From assembly GCA_035532935.1 (NCBI GenBank), contig DATKQE010000109.1, positions 35,398-99,397 on the forward strand: DNA of 64,000 nt. Reading direction: 5' to 3'. This document shows, one piece after another, positions 54,432 through 63,032 of this stretch; position 1 is the stretch's first letter, and the number at the start of each line of letters is the position of its first letter. The notes under the pieces were generated by a model that saw only the letters and a program-made list of their open reading frames with translations, made no database searches and was not told where the DNA came from. The position numbers and the translations under genes are program-made. Source of the stretch: DATJLY01 sp035532935 (GTDB taxonomy: Bacteria > Pseudomonadota > Alphaproteobacteria > ATCC43930 > CGMCC-115725).

Positions 54432-56077
54432 GCGCCGCCGCAGCCCGCGCGCTGCGCCGGCAGCTCGAAGCGGCGGCCGCGACCGTGATCCGGCGATTCG
54501 CCGCAGCCTCGCAGGCCATCCTGCTCGCCGGCTGCGCCGCCCTCGCCGTCGGCGCCGCATCGGCCCAGACGGTTGTGCCGAAGCATGGCGGCATCCTCAC
54601 CTTCGCCGTCGGCGTCGAGCCCAAGGACTATGACTGCGACGACAACACCTCCTATGCCTTCCTCCAGCCCATCGCGCCGCATTATTCGACGCTGCTCAAA
54701 TTCGACGCCGCCAATTACCCGGAGATCGTCGGCGATCTCGCCCAGTCGTGGACCGTGTCGCCCGACCGCCGCACCTATACCTTCAAGCTCAAGCCGCATG
54801 TGCTGTTCCACGACGGCGCGACGCTCACCTCCGCCGACGTGAAGGCCAGTTACGAGCGCATCATTCATCCGCCGCCGGGCGTGGTGTCGGCGCGCCAGGT
54901 CGATTACGCCGCGATCGCGAGCATCGACACGCCCGATCCGCTCACCGTGGTGTTCCATCTGCACTGGCCCGACGCAGCGATGCTCGCCAATTTCGCCTCG
55001 CCGTGGAACTGCATCTACCGCGCAGCGAAGCTCGCCGAGGATCCGCAATTCCCGAAGACGCATATCGATGGCACCGGTCCCTTCGTCTTTGTCGAGCACG
55101 TCAAGGGCGATCATTGGACCGGCCGGCGCTTCAAGCGGTATTTCGAGCCCGGCCGGCCCTATCTCGACGGCTACCGCGCCGAGTTCATCAAGGGCAAGAA
55201 CGTCGTCGATGACATGATCAAGGGCAAGATCATGGCGGAGTTCCGCGGCTTCACGCCGGTCGAGCGCGATGCGCTGGTCGAGGCGATGGGCGACCGCGTG
55301 AGCGTGAGCGAGAGCCCGTGGCTGTCGGAACTCCTGGTCGTGTTCAACACCAAGCGCCCGCCTTTCAACGACGCGCGGGTCCGGCGTGCGCTGTCGCTCG
55401 CGATCAACCGCTGGGGCGCGGCCGAGAAGTTGCAGGACACGACCTTCCTCAAATATGTCGGCGGCCTGATGCGGCCGGGCTCGAGCATGGCGACGCCGGA
55501 ATCGGATCTGGTGCGCCTGCCCGGCTTCTCGCACGACATCGCCGCCTCGCGCGCGGAGGCGAAGCGGCTCCTTGCCGCGGCCGGCGTGCATGACCTCAAG
55601 CTGACCTTGCTCGTGCGCGACATCCCGATGCCGCATTTTGCCGGCGCCGATCTTCTCGCCGAGAGCTGGGCCAAGATCGGCGTGACGACGACCGAGGACC
55701 GCCTCAACATCTGGGACTGGCAGAAGCAGGTCGAGGCCGGGAAATTCGACGTGGCGCTCGATTTCGAGGGCGACTTCTACGACGACCCGACCATCCAGCT
55801 GACGAAATACGTCTCGCACGATCTCTCGCCGATCGACTACTCGGGCGCGACCGACCGGTTCCTCGACGCGCTCTATATCGGGCAGGCGCTGACGACCGAT
55901 CCGCGCGAGCGCATGAAGATCGTCCGCGATTTCGAGCAGCACGCGCTCACCGAGGCCTATACCGTGCCGCTGTTGTGGTGGAATCGGATCATCGTCACCT
56001 CGTCGAAGGTCAAGGGGTGGAGCATCACCCCCAGCCATTTCATCGGCCAGGACCTGACCGATGTCTGGCTGGAGTAG
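54428..56077 (+). CDS. ABC transporter substrate-binding protein, family 5 (peptide/nickel type)
   Basis: 549-residue exported binding protein of the DppA/OppA class, from a GTG that overlaps the previous stop. N-terminal residues 1-45 contain ATVIRRFAAASQAILLAGCA; the LLAGC is a potential lipobox, and AASAQ a signal peptidase I site. Later PEIVGDLAQSWTVSPDRRTY, TYTFKLKPHVLFHDGATLTS, PFNDARVRRALSLAINR and ALTEAYTVPLLWWN are standard family segments. No DppBCDF-like permease or ATPase is adjacent. The overlap with a TAXI-type binding protein gene is unusual. Confidence 0.88.
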   Translation: MSAAAARALRRQLEAAAATVIRRFAAASQAILLAGCAALAVGAASAQTVVPKHGGILTFAVGVEPKDYDCDDNTSYAFLQPIAPHYSTLLKFDAANYPEIVGDLAQSWTVSPDRRTYTFKLKPHVLFHDGATLTSADVKASYERIIHPPPGVVSARQVDYAAIASIDTPDPLTVVFHLHWPDAAMLANFASPWNCIYRAAKLAEDPQFPKTHIDGTGPFVFVEHVKGDHWTGRRFKRYFEPGRPYLDGYRAEFIKGKNVVDDMIKGKIMAEFRGFTPVERDALVEAMGDRVSVSESPWLSELLVVFNTKRPPFNDARVRRALSLAINRWGAAEKLQDTTFLKYVGGLMRPGSSMATPESDLVRLPGFSHDIAASRAEAKRLLAAAGVHDLKLTLLVRDIPMPHFAGADLLAESWAKIGVTTTEDRLNIWDWQKQVEAGKFDVALDFEGDFYDDPTIQLTKYVSHDLSPIDYSGATDRFLDALYIGQALTTDPRERMKIVRDFEQHALTEAYTVPLLWWNRIIVTSSKVKGWSITPSHFIGQDLTDVWLE

Positions 56078-56119
56078 CGGCCGCTGCGCACGAACGGATT
56101 CACTCTGCGGAGGAATGTC

Positions 56120-57475
56120 ATGGCTGAAATCGAGTCGATCGGGTCGCACGCCGAGGCGGCTGGCGGTACGGGCTTCGTGTCCTATCTGAAGAAACTCTAT
56201 GTCCAGGTGCTGATCGCGATCGCGCTTGGCGTGGTGCTCGGGCACTTCTATCCCCATCTCGGCGCCGCGATGAAGCCCCTCGGCTTCGCCTTCATCCACC
56301 TCATCCGCGCCGTCGTGCCGCCGATCATCTTCCTCACCGTAGCGGTCGGGATCGCGCGCATGGGCGACATGCGGCGGGTCGGCGTCGTCGGGCTCAAGGC
56401 GATCATCTATTTCGAAGTGGTGTCGACGATCGCGCTCCTTGTCGGCGTCGCCGTCGGCAACGTGCTCAAGCCGGGCGCCGGCATGCATATCGATCCGGCC
56501 ACGCTCGGCACGAAATCGGTGGCGGGCTACGTCACGGGCGCGAAGTCGCTCACCATCGTCGATTTCCTCAGCAAGATGGTTCCCACCAACCTGGTGGGCG
56601 ACCTTGCCAAGGGCGAGATCATGCCGGTCCTGATCATGGCGGTGCTGTTCGGGTTCGCGCTGTGCCGCATGGGCGCGCGCGGTGCGCGGGTGGTGACGCT
56701 GCTCGACGACTTCACCCAGGTCGTGTTCGGCGTCGTTCGCATCATCATGTACCTGGCGCCGCTTGCCGCCTTTGCGGCGATGGCCTTCACCGTCGGCAAG
56801 TTCGGCTTCGGCACGCTGGCGAGTCTCGGCCGGCTCCTCGCCAGCGTCTACGTCACGTCGATCCTGTTCGTGCTCATCGGCTTCGGCCTCATCGCGCGAT
56901 TGTTCGAGCTGCGCGTGTGGCGGATCATCCGCTACTTCAAGGACGAATTGATCTTCGTCTTCAGCGCGACCTCGGGCGAGGCGATGATTCCGCGCGCGAT
57001 CGCCAAGCTCGAGGCCATGGGCTGCTCCAAGGAGGTGGTCGGGCTGGTGCTGCCGACGGGCTTCTCCTTCAACATGGACGGCACCGCGATCTACATGACG
57101 ATGGGCGTGCTGTTCATCGCCCAGGCCTGCGACATCCACCTCGGCCTTGGTCAGCAGCTCGCCATGCTGTTCGTGATGCTGTTCACCTCGAAGGGCGCGG
57201 CGGGGGTGGCGGGCGGCGGCTTCGTCGCCCTGGCCGCGAGCATGCCGGTGCTCGGCGTGGTGCCGGTGGGCGGTCTGGCGCTCCTCGTCGGGATCGACCG
57301 CTTCATGTCGGAGATCCGCGCCGTCACCAATCTCTTCAGCAACATCTTCGCCACCGTGGTGGTGGCGAAGTGGATGGGCGAGCTCGACATGGCGCAGGCC
57401 GACCGGGTGCTCGCCGGCGGCGGCTTCCGCGGCCTTGCCATCGAGCCTGCGCTCGCGCCCGGGGCGGGCGACTGA
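56120..57475 (+). CDS. C4-dicarboxylate:cation symporter, DctA-like
   Basis: 451-residue dicarboxylate/amino acid:cation symporter. The membrane core includes YVQVLIAIALGVVLGHFYPH at the N-terminus, SATSGEAMIPRAIAKLEAMG (serine-rich motif region), GFSFNMDGTAIYMTMGVLFI (with the NMDGT substrate/sodium motif) and SKGAAGVAGGGFVALAA. GGAGGAATGTC precedes the ATG. Close homologs import succinate, fumarate or malate across the inner membrane; related GltP forms carry glutamate. A dicarboxylate is most likely from motif detail, but not certain. Confidence 0.92.
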   Translation: MAEIESIGSHAEAAGGTGFVSYLKKLYVQVLIAIALGVVLGHFYPHLGAAMKPLGFAFIHLIRAVVPPIIFLTVAVGIARMGDMRRVGVVGLKAIIYFEVVSTIALLVGVAVGNVLKPGAGMHIDPATLGTKSVAGYVTGAKSLTIVDFLSKMVPTNLVGDLAKGEIMPVLIMAVLFGFALCRMGARGARVVTLLDDFTQVVFGVVRIIMYLAPLAAFAAMAFTVGKFGFGTLASLGRLLASVYVTSILFVLIGFGLIARLFELRVWRIIRYFKDELIFVFSATSGEAMIPRAIAKLEAMGCSKEVVGLVLPTGFSFNMDGTAIYMTMGVLFIAQACDIHLGLGQQLAMLFVMLFTSKGAAGVAGGGFVALAASMPVLGVVPVGGLALLVGIDRFMSEIRAVTNLFSNIFATVVVAKWMGELDMAQADRVLAGGGFRGLAIEPALAPGAGD

Positions 57476-57571
57476 CGCCGGGCGCGCGCGGCCGGGGCTT
57501 GCACGGGCGCGCGCGCCGGCACATATCTGCGGCGGCCCGCGCCGGTGCGGGCACGCCAAGCGGATAGGATC

Positions 57572-59440
57572 ATGTCGGCGGAAAAGAAAAGCTTCCAGGC
57601 GGAGGTCAGCCGCCTGCTCGAGATCGTCGCGCACTCGCTATACAGCGACAAGGACGTCTTCCTGCGCGAGCTCATCTCCAACGCTTCCGATGCCTGTGAC
57701 CGGCTGCGCTACGCCGCGCTCACCGCGCCCGAGCTGATCGCCGGCGACGCCGAGTTCCGGGTCACCGTCGTGCCGGACAAGGCCAAGCGCACCATCACCA
57801 TCGCCGACAACGGCGTCGGCATGAACCGGGAGGAGCTCATCGACAATCTCGGCACGATCGCGCGCTCGGGCACCGCCGCCTTCGTCAACGGCCTGTCGGG
57901 CGATGCCAAGCAGGACATGGCGCTGATCGGCCAGTTCGGGGTCGGCTTCTATTCGGCCTTCATGGTTGCGGACGAGGTCGAGGTGCTGTCGCGCAAGGCC
58001 GGCGAGGCCGAGGCGTGGCGCTGGGTCTCGGACGGCAAGGGCGAATTCACCGTGGCGCCGGCCGAAAAGGGCGGGCGCGGCACCGAGATCACGCTCCACC
58101 TGCACGAGGCCGACGCGGAGTACGCCGATGCCGAGCGCCTGCGCCACATCATCAAGACCTATTCCGACCACATCGCGCTGCCGATCGTGCTCGAGGCGCT
58201 GGGCCAGAAGGAGACCGTGAACCGCGCCGGGGCGCTGTGGATGCGCCCGCGCGGCGAGATCACCGCCGAGCAGTACCGCGAGTTCTATCACCATGTCGGG
58301 CACGGCTTCGACGAGCCGTGGCTGACGCTCCACAACAAGGCCGAGGGCACAATCGAGTACACGACGCTGCTCTACGTGCCGTCGACCAAGCCGTTCGATC
58401 TGTTCGACCCCGGGCGCAAGAACCGGGTCAGGCTCTATGTGCGCCGTGTCTTCATCACCGACGACTGCCCCGAGCTGCTGCCGCCCTATCTGCGCTTCCT
58501 CAAGGGCGTGGTCGATTCCGAGGACCTGCCGCTCAACGTCAGCCGCGAGATGCTGCAGAAGAACGCGACGCTGGCGCGGATGCGCGGCCAGATCACGCGG
58601 CGCGTGCTGCAGGAGTTGTCGAAAAAGGCGCAGGACGCGCCCGAGGATTACGCCAAGTTCTGGGACAATTTCGGCGCCGTGCTCAAGGAGGGGCTGTACG
58701 AGGACCCCGAGCAGCGCGAGCAGCTTCTGGCGCTGACGCGCTTCCGCTCCACCGCGGCCCCGGGACTCGTCATGCTCGACGACTACGTTGCCCGCATGAA
58801 GCCCGAGCAGACGGCGATCTACACCATCACCGGCGACGATCCCGAGCGCATCGCCCGCAGCCCGCAGCTCGAGGGCTTCCGCGCCCGCGGCGTCGAGGTG
58901 CTGCTGCTGACCGATCCGGTCGACGCGTTCTGGATGCCGGGCCTGGGCCAGTACAAGGACCATCCCTTCACCTCGGTGACGCGCGGCCAGGCCGATCTCG
59001 ACACGCTCGGCGAGCCCGCCGCCAAGGATCGGCCCGAGCCCAAACCCGACGGCGCGGTGGCGAGCCTCGTGGCGCTGTTCAAGCTGGCGCTGGGCGATGC
59101 GGTGAAGGGCGTGCGCGTCTCGACCCGGCTCACCGACAGCGCCGTCTGCCTCGTCGCCGACGAGGGCGATCTCGACATGCATCTCGAGCGCCTGTTGAAG
59201 CAGCATCGCCAGCTTGCGACCGAGGCCAAGCGCATTCTCGAGATCAACCCTTCGCATCCCCTCATCGCCCGCTTGAGCGATCTCGCCGGCAGGGATGGGG
59301 CGTCGGACGCGCTCGGCGAATTCGCCTGGCTCCTGCTCGACCAGGCCCGCATCCTCGAGGGCGAGACGCTGCCCGACCCCGCCGCCTTCGCGCAGCGCAT
59401 GTCGACGCTGCTGGCGAAGGGGCTCGGCGAGGCGGCCTGA
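57572..59440 (+). CDS. htpG: Molecular chaperone HtpG (Hsp90)
   Basis: 622-residue bacterial Hsp90. N-terminal GHKL ATPase motifs: FLRELISNASDACDRLRYAA, TIADNGVGMNREELIDNLGT, IGQFGVGFYSAFMVADEVEV and GRGTEITLHL. The middle domain has RVFITDDCPELLPPYLRFLK and DLPLNVSREMLQKNATL, and the C-terminal dimerisation part ends at the TGA 59440. It folds or stabilises proteins in the cytoplasm under stress. It immediately precedes the A/T-rich island; the composition change begins about 10-20 bases after the stop. Confidence 0.97.
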   Translation: MSAEKKSFQAEVSRLLEIVAHSLYSDKDVFLRELISNASDACDRLRYAALTAPELIAGDAEFRVTVVPDKAKRTITIADNGVGMNREELIDNLGTIARSGTAAFVNGLSGDAKQDMALIGQFGVGFYSAFMVADEVEVLSRKAGEAEAWRWVSDGKGEFTVAPAEKGGRGTEITLHLHEADAEYADAERLRHIIKTYSDHIALPIVLEALGQKETVNRAGALWMRPRGEITAEQYREFYHHVGHGFDEPWLTLHNKAEGTIEYTTLLYVPSTKPFDLFDPGRKNRVRLYVRRVFITDDCPELLPPYLRFLKGVVDSEDLPLNVSREMLQKNATLARMRGQITRRVLQELSKKAQDAPEDYAKFWDNFGAVLKEGLYEDPEQREQLLALTRFRSTAAPGLVMLDDYVARMKPEQTAIYTITGDDPERIARSPQLEGFRARGVEVLLLTDPVDAFWMPGLGQYKDHPFTSVTRGQADLDTLGEPAAKDRPEPKPDGAVASLVALFKLALGDAVKGVRVSTRLTDSAVCLVADEGDLDMHLERLLKQHRQLATEAKRILEINPSHPLIARLSDLAGRDGASDALGEFAWLLLDQARILEGETLPDPAAFAQRMSTLLAKGLGEAA

Positions 59441-59457
59441 GCCGGCCCTTATTTGCG

Positions 59458-59467
59458 GGAATTATAT
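59458..59467. repeat. Left arm of a 10-bp inverted repeat bounding the A/T-rich island
   Basis: GGAATTATAT stands exactly where base composition drops after htpG. Its perfect inverted copy ATATAATTCC is at 61825-61834, where the composition returns to G+C-rich before the DUF1223 gene. The matching stops at ten bases on both sides. Confidence 0.6.
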
Positions 59468-59512
59468 ACGTGAGTCCCTTTGGCTGGACCCGAAAGTGCC
59501 GAGGTATTGTTC

Positions 59513-59541
59513 TTGTTATGTGCTAATTGAAGATATATGCT
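59513..59541 (+). promoter_or_regulatory. Candidate sigma-70-type promoter of the restriction-modification island
   Basis: TTGTTA (59513-59518) and TATGCT (59536-59541) are separated by 17 bases, matching 4 of 6 positions in each consensus box. A start of transcription near 59548 would leave a leader of about 83 bases to the methyltransferase ATG. Other A/T-rich boxes (for example near 59461-59468) are possible alternatives. Confidence 0.4.
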
Positions 59542-59630
59542 GGGCATCCGTGGATAAAGAGCATCAACATCTTGTAGGCATCTAGGCTCACGATCACGAT
59601 CTATCTCGGACTGGGTACGGGAGCGCTGCA

Positions 59631-60802
59631 ATGGTCAACAATGTCGAAGATACGGTGCTACGACCAGCAGTCGACATTGACCGCGGATCGCGCGATGTCG
59701 CCAACCGCATCGCCGGTACGATTCTCGGACACAACCCGAACAAAAAACGGAGCAAATTCAGGAAAGCAAAGGGCGCTACCCTTAAAGCATTTCACTCAAC
59801 GAAGCTCGGCAACATCTATCATGCCGACAGCCTCGATGTGATGAAGGCGATGAAGGCTGGTAGCGTCGATCTTGTGATGACCAGCCCGCCATTTGGCCTC
59901 ACCCGCGAGAAAGAATATGGAAACGTGCGTGAGGATGAGTATCTCAATTGGTTTCGCGCGTTCGCCAAAGAATTCCACCGCATATTGAAGGACAGTGGGA
60001 GCCTCGTAATTGACATTGGCGGTGCGTGGAAGCCGGGCGCGCCCGTGCGGAGCTTGTATCATTTCAAGCTGCTTATCATGCTCTGTGATGAATTTCGATT
60101 TCACCTCGCTCAGGATTTTTATTGGTGGAATCCGTCGAAACTTCCGGCTCCTGCTGAGTGGGTGAACATCCGGCGCATCCGCGTCAAGGACGCTATCAAT
60201 CCGGTCTGGTGGCTTTCAAAAACGGAATGGCCCCGAGCCAGTAACCGGCGTGTGCTTCAACCATATAGTCCGAGCATGGAGACGCTGCTGGCCAATGGCT
60301 ACAAGGCAAAACTGCGCCCCTCTGGCCATGACATCAGCAATAAATTCTCCGTCAATAATGGCGCGGCGATCCCCCCAATCTCTTTGCCATTCCTAATACA
60401 GAAAGCAATAGCGCATATATGCGCTATTGCCAAGAGAAAAACATAAAAATTCATCCGGCGCGGTTCCCGGCTGATCTGCCCGAATACTTCATTCGGATGC
60501 TCACTGATCCCGGCGACTTTGTGATTGACCCGTTCGCGGGCAGTTGCATAACGGGCGAGATTGCCGAACGCCTCGGTCGCAAATGGACATGCGCGGAATT
60601 GGTGAAGGATTACCTTGACGGTGCAGTGGGACGGTTTGACGGAACTCCAACATCTGAGCGGCCCATCGCAAAGGATGATGAGGGCTACTACAAAATTCCG
60701 CGTCCAAGCCTGTTGTGGAATGGACCTGATCCAATTCCTCTCGATCCGGCTGGTGGTAAGAAACGGCTCAAACCGACCCTAGCCAAGGCCGGTGATGACT
60801 GA
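59631..60802 (+). CDS. DNA methyltransferase (N4/N6 class, beta-type), frameshifted
   Basis: One methyltransferase split over two frames: 59631-60446 and, from 60419, a frame ending at 60802. The first contains motif IV DLVMTSPPFGLTREKEYGN, FHRILKDSGSLVIDIGGAWK, and NIRRIRVKDAINPVWWLSKT; the second motif I DPFAGSCITGEIAERLGRKW. The IV-before-I order fits beta-type amino-MTases. The break is at the C-run 60371-60376: with one more C the frame continues PNLFAIPNTESNSAYMRYCQ into the second part, giving 390 residues. TSPPF suggests cytosine N4 or adenine N6 methylation. A/T-rich codon use marks it as foreign. The next gene starts 2 bases after its stop. Confidence 0.86.
60371..60376 (+). repeat. 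C6 homopolymer at the methyltransferase frameshift
   Basis: Six Cs in GATCCCCCCAATC. Reading through needs seven, so the gene is out of frame by one deleted base here. Such a tract is a potential slippage site, but one-base errors in homopolymers are also the commonest error of some sequencing chemistries. Confidence 0.75.
60405..60430. repeat. 26-bp perfect palindrome inside the methyltransferase gene
   Basis: The half-site GCAATAGCGCATA (60405-60417) is followed immediately by its exact reverse complement (60418-60430). It lies in the codons for the segment SNSAYMRYC, 29 bases after the C-run. As RNA it can fold into a long stem with no loop bases to spare, and as DNA it is a two-fold symmetric site. 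No neighbour of this length and perfection was seen elsewhere in the window. Confidence 0.9.
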
Positions 60803-60804
60803 CA

Positions 60805-61813
60805 ATGCCAAGGCCCACTAAACCGCAATTACTAGAGCGAGTTGAGGAGGGCTTTCGCAGCGGCGGTTGGAATTTGCTGTATGTTTCCAACCCCCGGTGA
60901 CCATCCGGCGCGCTATTGCGTTTACCGTGACGGTGATGGCCTCATGGTCCGTGTTTACATCTGGAACATAAGTCACGGTGGTGGTGCTGCGCGTGCCGCC
61001 GACGAATATCGCATCCAAGTGACAGGCGTTCCACAAAATACCTTTCAGCCTGAAATCGGCGGCAAGACGCTCATTCTCGGATGGTGGGCGAATGATGAGA
61101 TCTTCGCGGGATTTGATTATCGCAGACACGACGCCCACCTTGGTTTCTCGCCCTCCTTTCAAGTTGGGCGCGCAGCGTTGCAGGATGCCGTCACTAACCG
61201 ATTTGCCGCGTACCGCAAGAATACCGGCGAATTGGTGATCACCTTCCAGCCCGATTTCATCGGCACTTACGCCCAAAATCTTGAGGGACTTCACGATACC
61301 GGCGCAGCCCCAGCGGAGGTCGCACTGTTGGGTCGCATCGCCACTGCGCCCCAAGGTGTGGCGGAAGCTGAAATTACCGCCAGCGTTGCTCAGCCGCGCA
61401 GGTATGCCGTCACGGAGATGCGGCGCGCGCTCCGCGCCCTTGACTTTAGTGCTCGCGTTCTTGGTGCTTATGGACATCGTTGCGCGATGTGCGGCGTCCA
61501 GCTGAAACTTCTTGAAGGTGCACATATTCTGCCCGTCCCGGAACCGGGAAGCACCGATGAAACATCAAACGGAATTTCCCTTTGTGTGCTTCACCACCGG
61601 GCGTACGACCAAAGCCTGATCACCTTCGACCCTGATTATGTAATTCGTGTTAGCCCGAAGAAGGTGACAGAGCTTCGGGCGGCCAATCTAGCCGGGGGCC
61701 TTCAAAGGTTCCGCGACAATCTCAGGGAGGTTATTCAGGTGCCTGCCGAGCAAGCCAGTCGGCCAAATCCGGAATTTGTCGAAAAGGCGAATGCCTTACG
61801 GGGTTGGCGGTAA
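60805..61813 (+). CDS. HNH restriction-type endonuclease, frameshifted
   Basis: Two frames make one gene. From the ATG at 60805 the first reads MPRPTKPQLLERVEEGFRSG and then GWNLLYVSNPR to a TGA (60898-60900). The second runs to 61813 with DHPARYCVYRDGDGLMVRVY and the HNH motif around GHRCAMCGVQLKLLEGAHIL and NGISLCVLHHRAYDQSLI. The link is the C5 run 60891-60895: removing one C gives continuous YVSNPGDHPARY and 335 residues. A TTG at 60842 in the second frame opens with a peptide that is only the shadow of the first frame. HNH nuclease beside a methyltransferase implies a type II restriction-modification pair. Confidence 0.84.
60891..60895 (+). repeat. C5 homopolymer at the endonuclease frameshift
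   Basis: Five Cs in CCAACCCCCGGTGAC; four would keep the reading frame. The change here is an extra base, in the opposite direction to the methyltransferase tract, which lacks one. Both lesions are in C-runs. Confidence 0.75.
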
Positions 61814-61824
61814 GGGACTCGAGC

Positions 61825-61834
61825 ATATAATTCC
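61825..61834. repeat. Right arm of the 10-bp inverted repeat bounding the island
   Basis: ATATAATTCC is the exact inverse of 59458-59467. It lies between the HNH gene stop (61813) and the stop of the convergent DUF1223 gene (61836), at the composition boundary. Confidence 0.6.
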
Positions 61835-61835
61835 G

Positions 61836-62573
61836 TTACTTATCGTTGTCGAGCCGCGCCGCGGTGAGGATCGGTCCCATGTCCTCGCTCTGGAGCAGGA
61901 CGGCGACGCCGCCGTCCTTTCGCGCCGGGATCTCGGCCGCCGGTACCACCAGCTCGAGCGACCAGCCCGGCCAGGCGCCGATGCGGCGATAGCTGCGCAC
62001 CACGTTGTAATCGGTGAGCGTCTGGCCCTCGTTCTCGCCGCGCAGCACCTTGGTCCGGTGCATGCGATCATAGCCGATAAGCCAGACATCGGCCGGCGCG
62101 CGCGGGGGCGAAGCGCCGGCGCCGATCTCGACCAGCAGCGCGCCGTCCTCGCGCCGGCGCACCGTCAAGGTCGGATGGGGCGGCGGCGGCGCCGCTTCGG
62201 TCGCCTTGATCAGCGCGTCGATCTTTGCCGGCTCCGAGCCGACGCCTTGCATCGCGCCGTTCACGACGATCTGCGGCGTATAGACGAAGCGCTCGTTGAG
62301 GCTCTTCTGATAGCTGCGCTGGCGCGCCGCGGCCCAGGGGCGTGAGAACGGATCGGCCCAGCCGATATAATTCCAATAGGCGACGTGAAAGGCGAGCGGC
62401 AGCAGTCCCGGCCGCTGCGTCAGCGTGCCGAGATAGGCATCGGCCCGAGGGCAGGAATTGCAGCCCTGCGAGGTGAACAGCTCGACGACGACGGGCGGCC
62501 GGTCGGCGGCGCGCGCCGGCGCGGCGACGGCGACCAGCGCGGCCAGGAGGAGAAAGCGAAACATCGGCACCAT
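61836..62573 (-). CDS. DUF1223 thioredoxin-like protein
   Basis: 245-residue exported protein. Signal peptide about residues 1-22 (RFLLLAALVAVAAPARA). The mature start VVVELFTSQGCNSCPRADAY has the family's CxxC, like a thioredoxin-fold redox site; ERFVYTPQIVVNGAMQGVGS includes the cis-Pro region. The start ATG at 62573 follows AGGATAGG; the internal ATG three codons on is an alternative. Periplasmic function is unknown. Its stop faces the HNH gene of the island, 22 bases away. Confidence 0.87.
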   Translation of the reverse strand: MVPMFRFLLLAALVAVAAPARAADRPPVVVELFTSQGCNSCPRADAYLGTLTQRPGLLPLAFHVAYWNYIGWADPFSRPWAAARQRSYQKSLNERFVYTPQIVVNGAMQGVGSEPAKIDALIKATEAAPPPPHPTLTVRRREDGALLVEIGAGASPPRAPADVWLIGYDRMHRTKVLRGENEGQTLTDYNVVRSYRRIGAWPGWSLELVVPAAEIPARKDGGVAVLLQSEDMGPILTAARLDNDK

Positions 62574-62702
62574 GAGCCTATCCTGCCGCGCCGCCGCGCC
62601 GCCGCCAAGTCAAGCTCCATCACGAGCGGGTGAGGCGTCGGCTTGACCGCGCCGCCGCCGCTCGCGATGCTTGGCCGCCCGCAACCCAAGATGGAAGCAG
62701 CC

Positions 62703-63020
62703 ATGATCCTCGAAGTCCGCACCTATACCGCGCAGCCCGGCAAGGCCCGCGAATGGCTCGAATATTACGAAAACAACGGCCTGCCGGTGCAGAAGCGCAT
62801 GCTCGGGCGCCTCGTCGGCTTTTTCACCAGCGAGCTCGGCCCGCTCAATCAGATCGTCCACATGTGGGCGTACGAATCACTGGCCGACCGCGAGCAGCGC
62901 CGCGCCGCGCTGGCCAAGGAGCCGGAATGGCACGCCTATCTCAAGAACCAGCCGCAGGGCGTGCTGGCGGCGCAGGAGACCCGGATCCTGGTGCCGACCT
63001 CGTTCTCGCCGCTGCCATAG
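62703..63020 (+). CDS. NIPSNAP family protein
   Basis: 105-residue cytoplasmic protein with a single NIPSNAP (dimeric alpha/beta-barrel) domain: MILEVRTYTAQPGKAREWLE and QKRMLGRLVGFFTSELGPLN, then VHMWAYESLADREQRRAALA. The first and last beta strands are present, so the domain is complete. Function of bacterial members is not established. GATGGAAG precedes the ATG. It is divergent from the DUF1223 gene and convergent to aconitase (12 bases). Confidence 0.9.
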   Translation: MILEVRTYTAQPGKAREWLEYYENNGLPVQKRMLGRLVGFFTSELGPLNQIVHMWAYESLADREQRRAALAKEPEWHAYLKNQPQGVLAAQETRILVPTSFSPLP

Positions 63021-63032
63021 CGCCCGGCGCGC

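Noticed and set aside
54182..57634. Very long open frame on the minus strand (about 1150 codons) opposite the binding-protein and dctA genes
   Set aside because: Its translation is low-complexity, Arg/His/Asp-rich with no motifs, and it mirrors well-supported genes on the plus strand. Long antisense frames are common at this G+C content.
60842..60900. TTG start for the HNH gene giving an N-terminus MRRAFAAAVGICC
   Set aside because: This peptide is the out-of-frame reading of the true N-terminal segment that starts at 60805. Family-like sequence in the other frame plus a one-base C-run indel is the better explanation.
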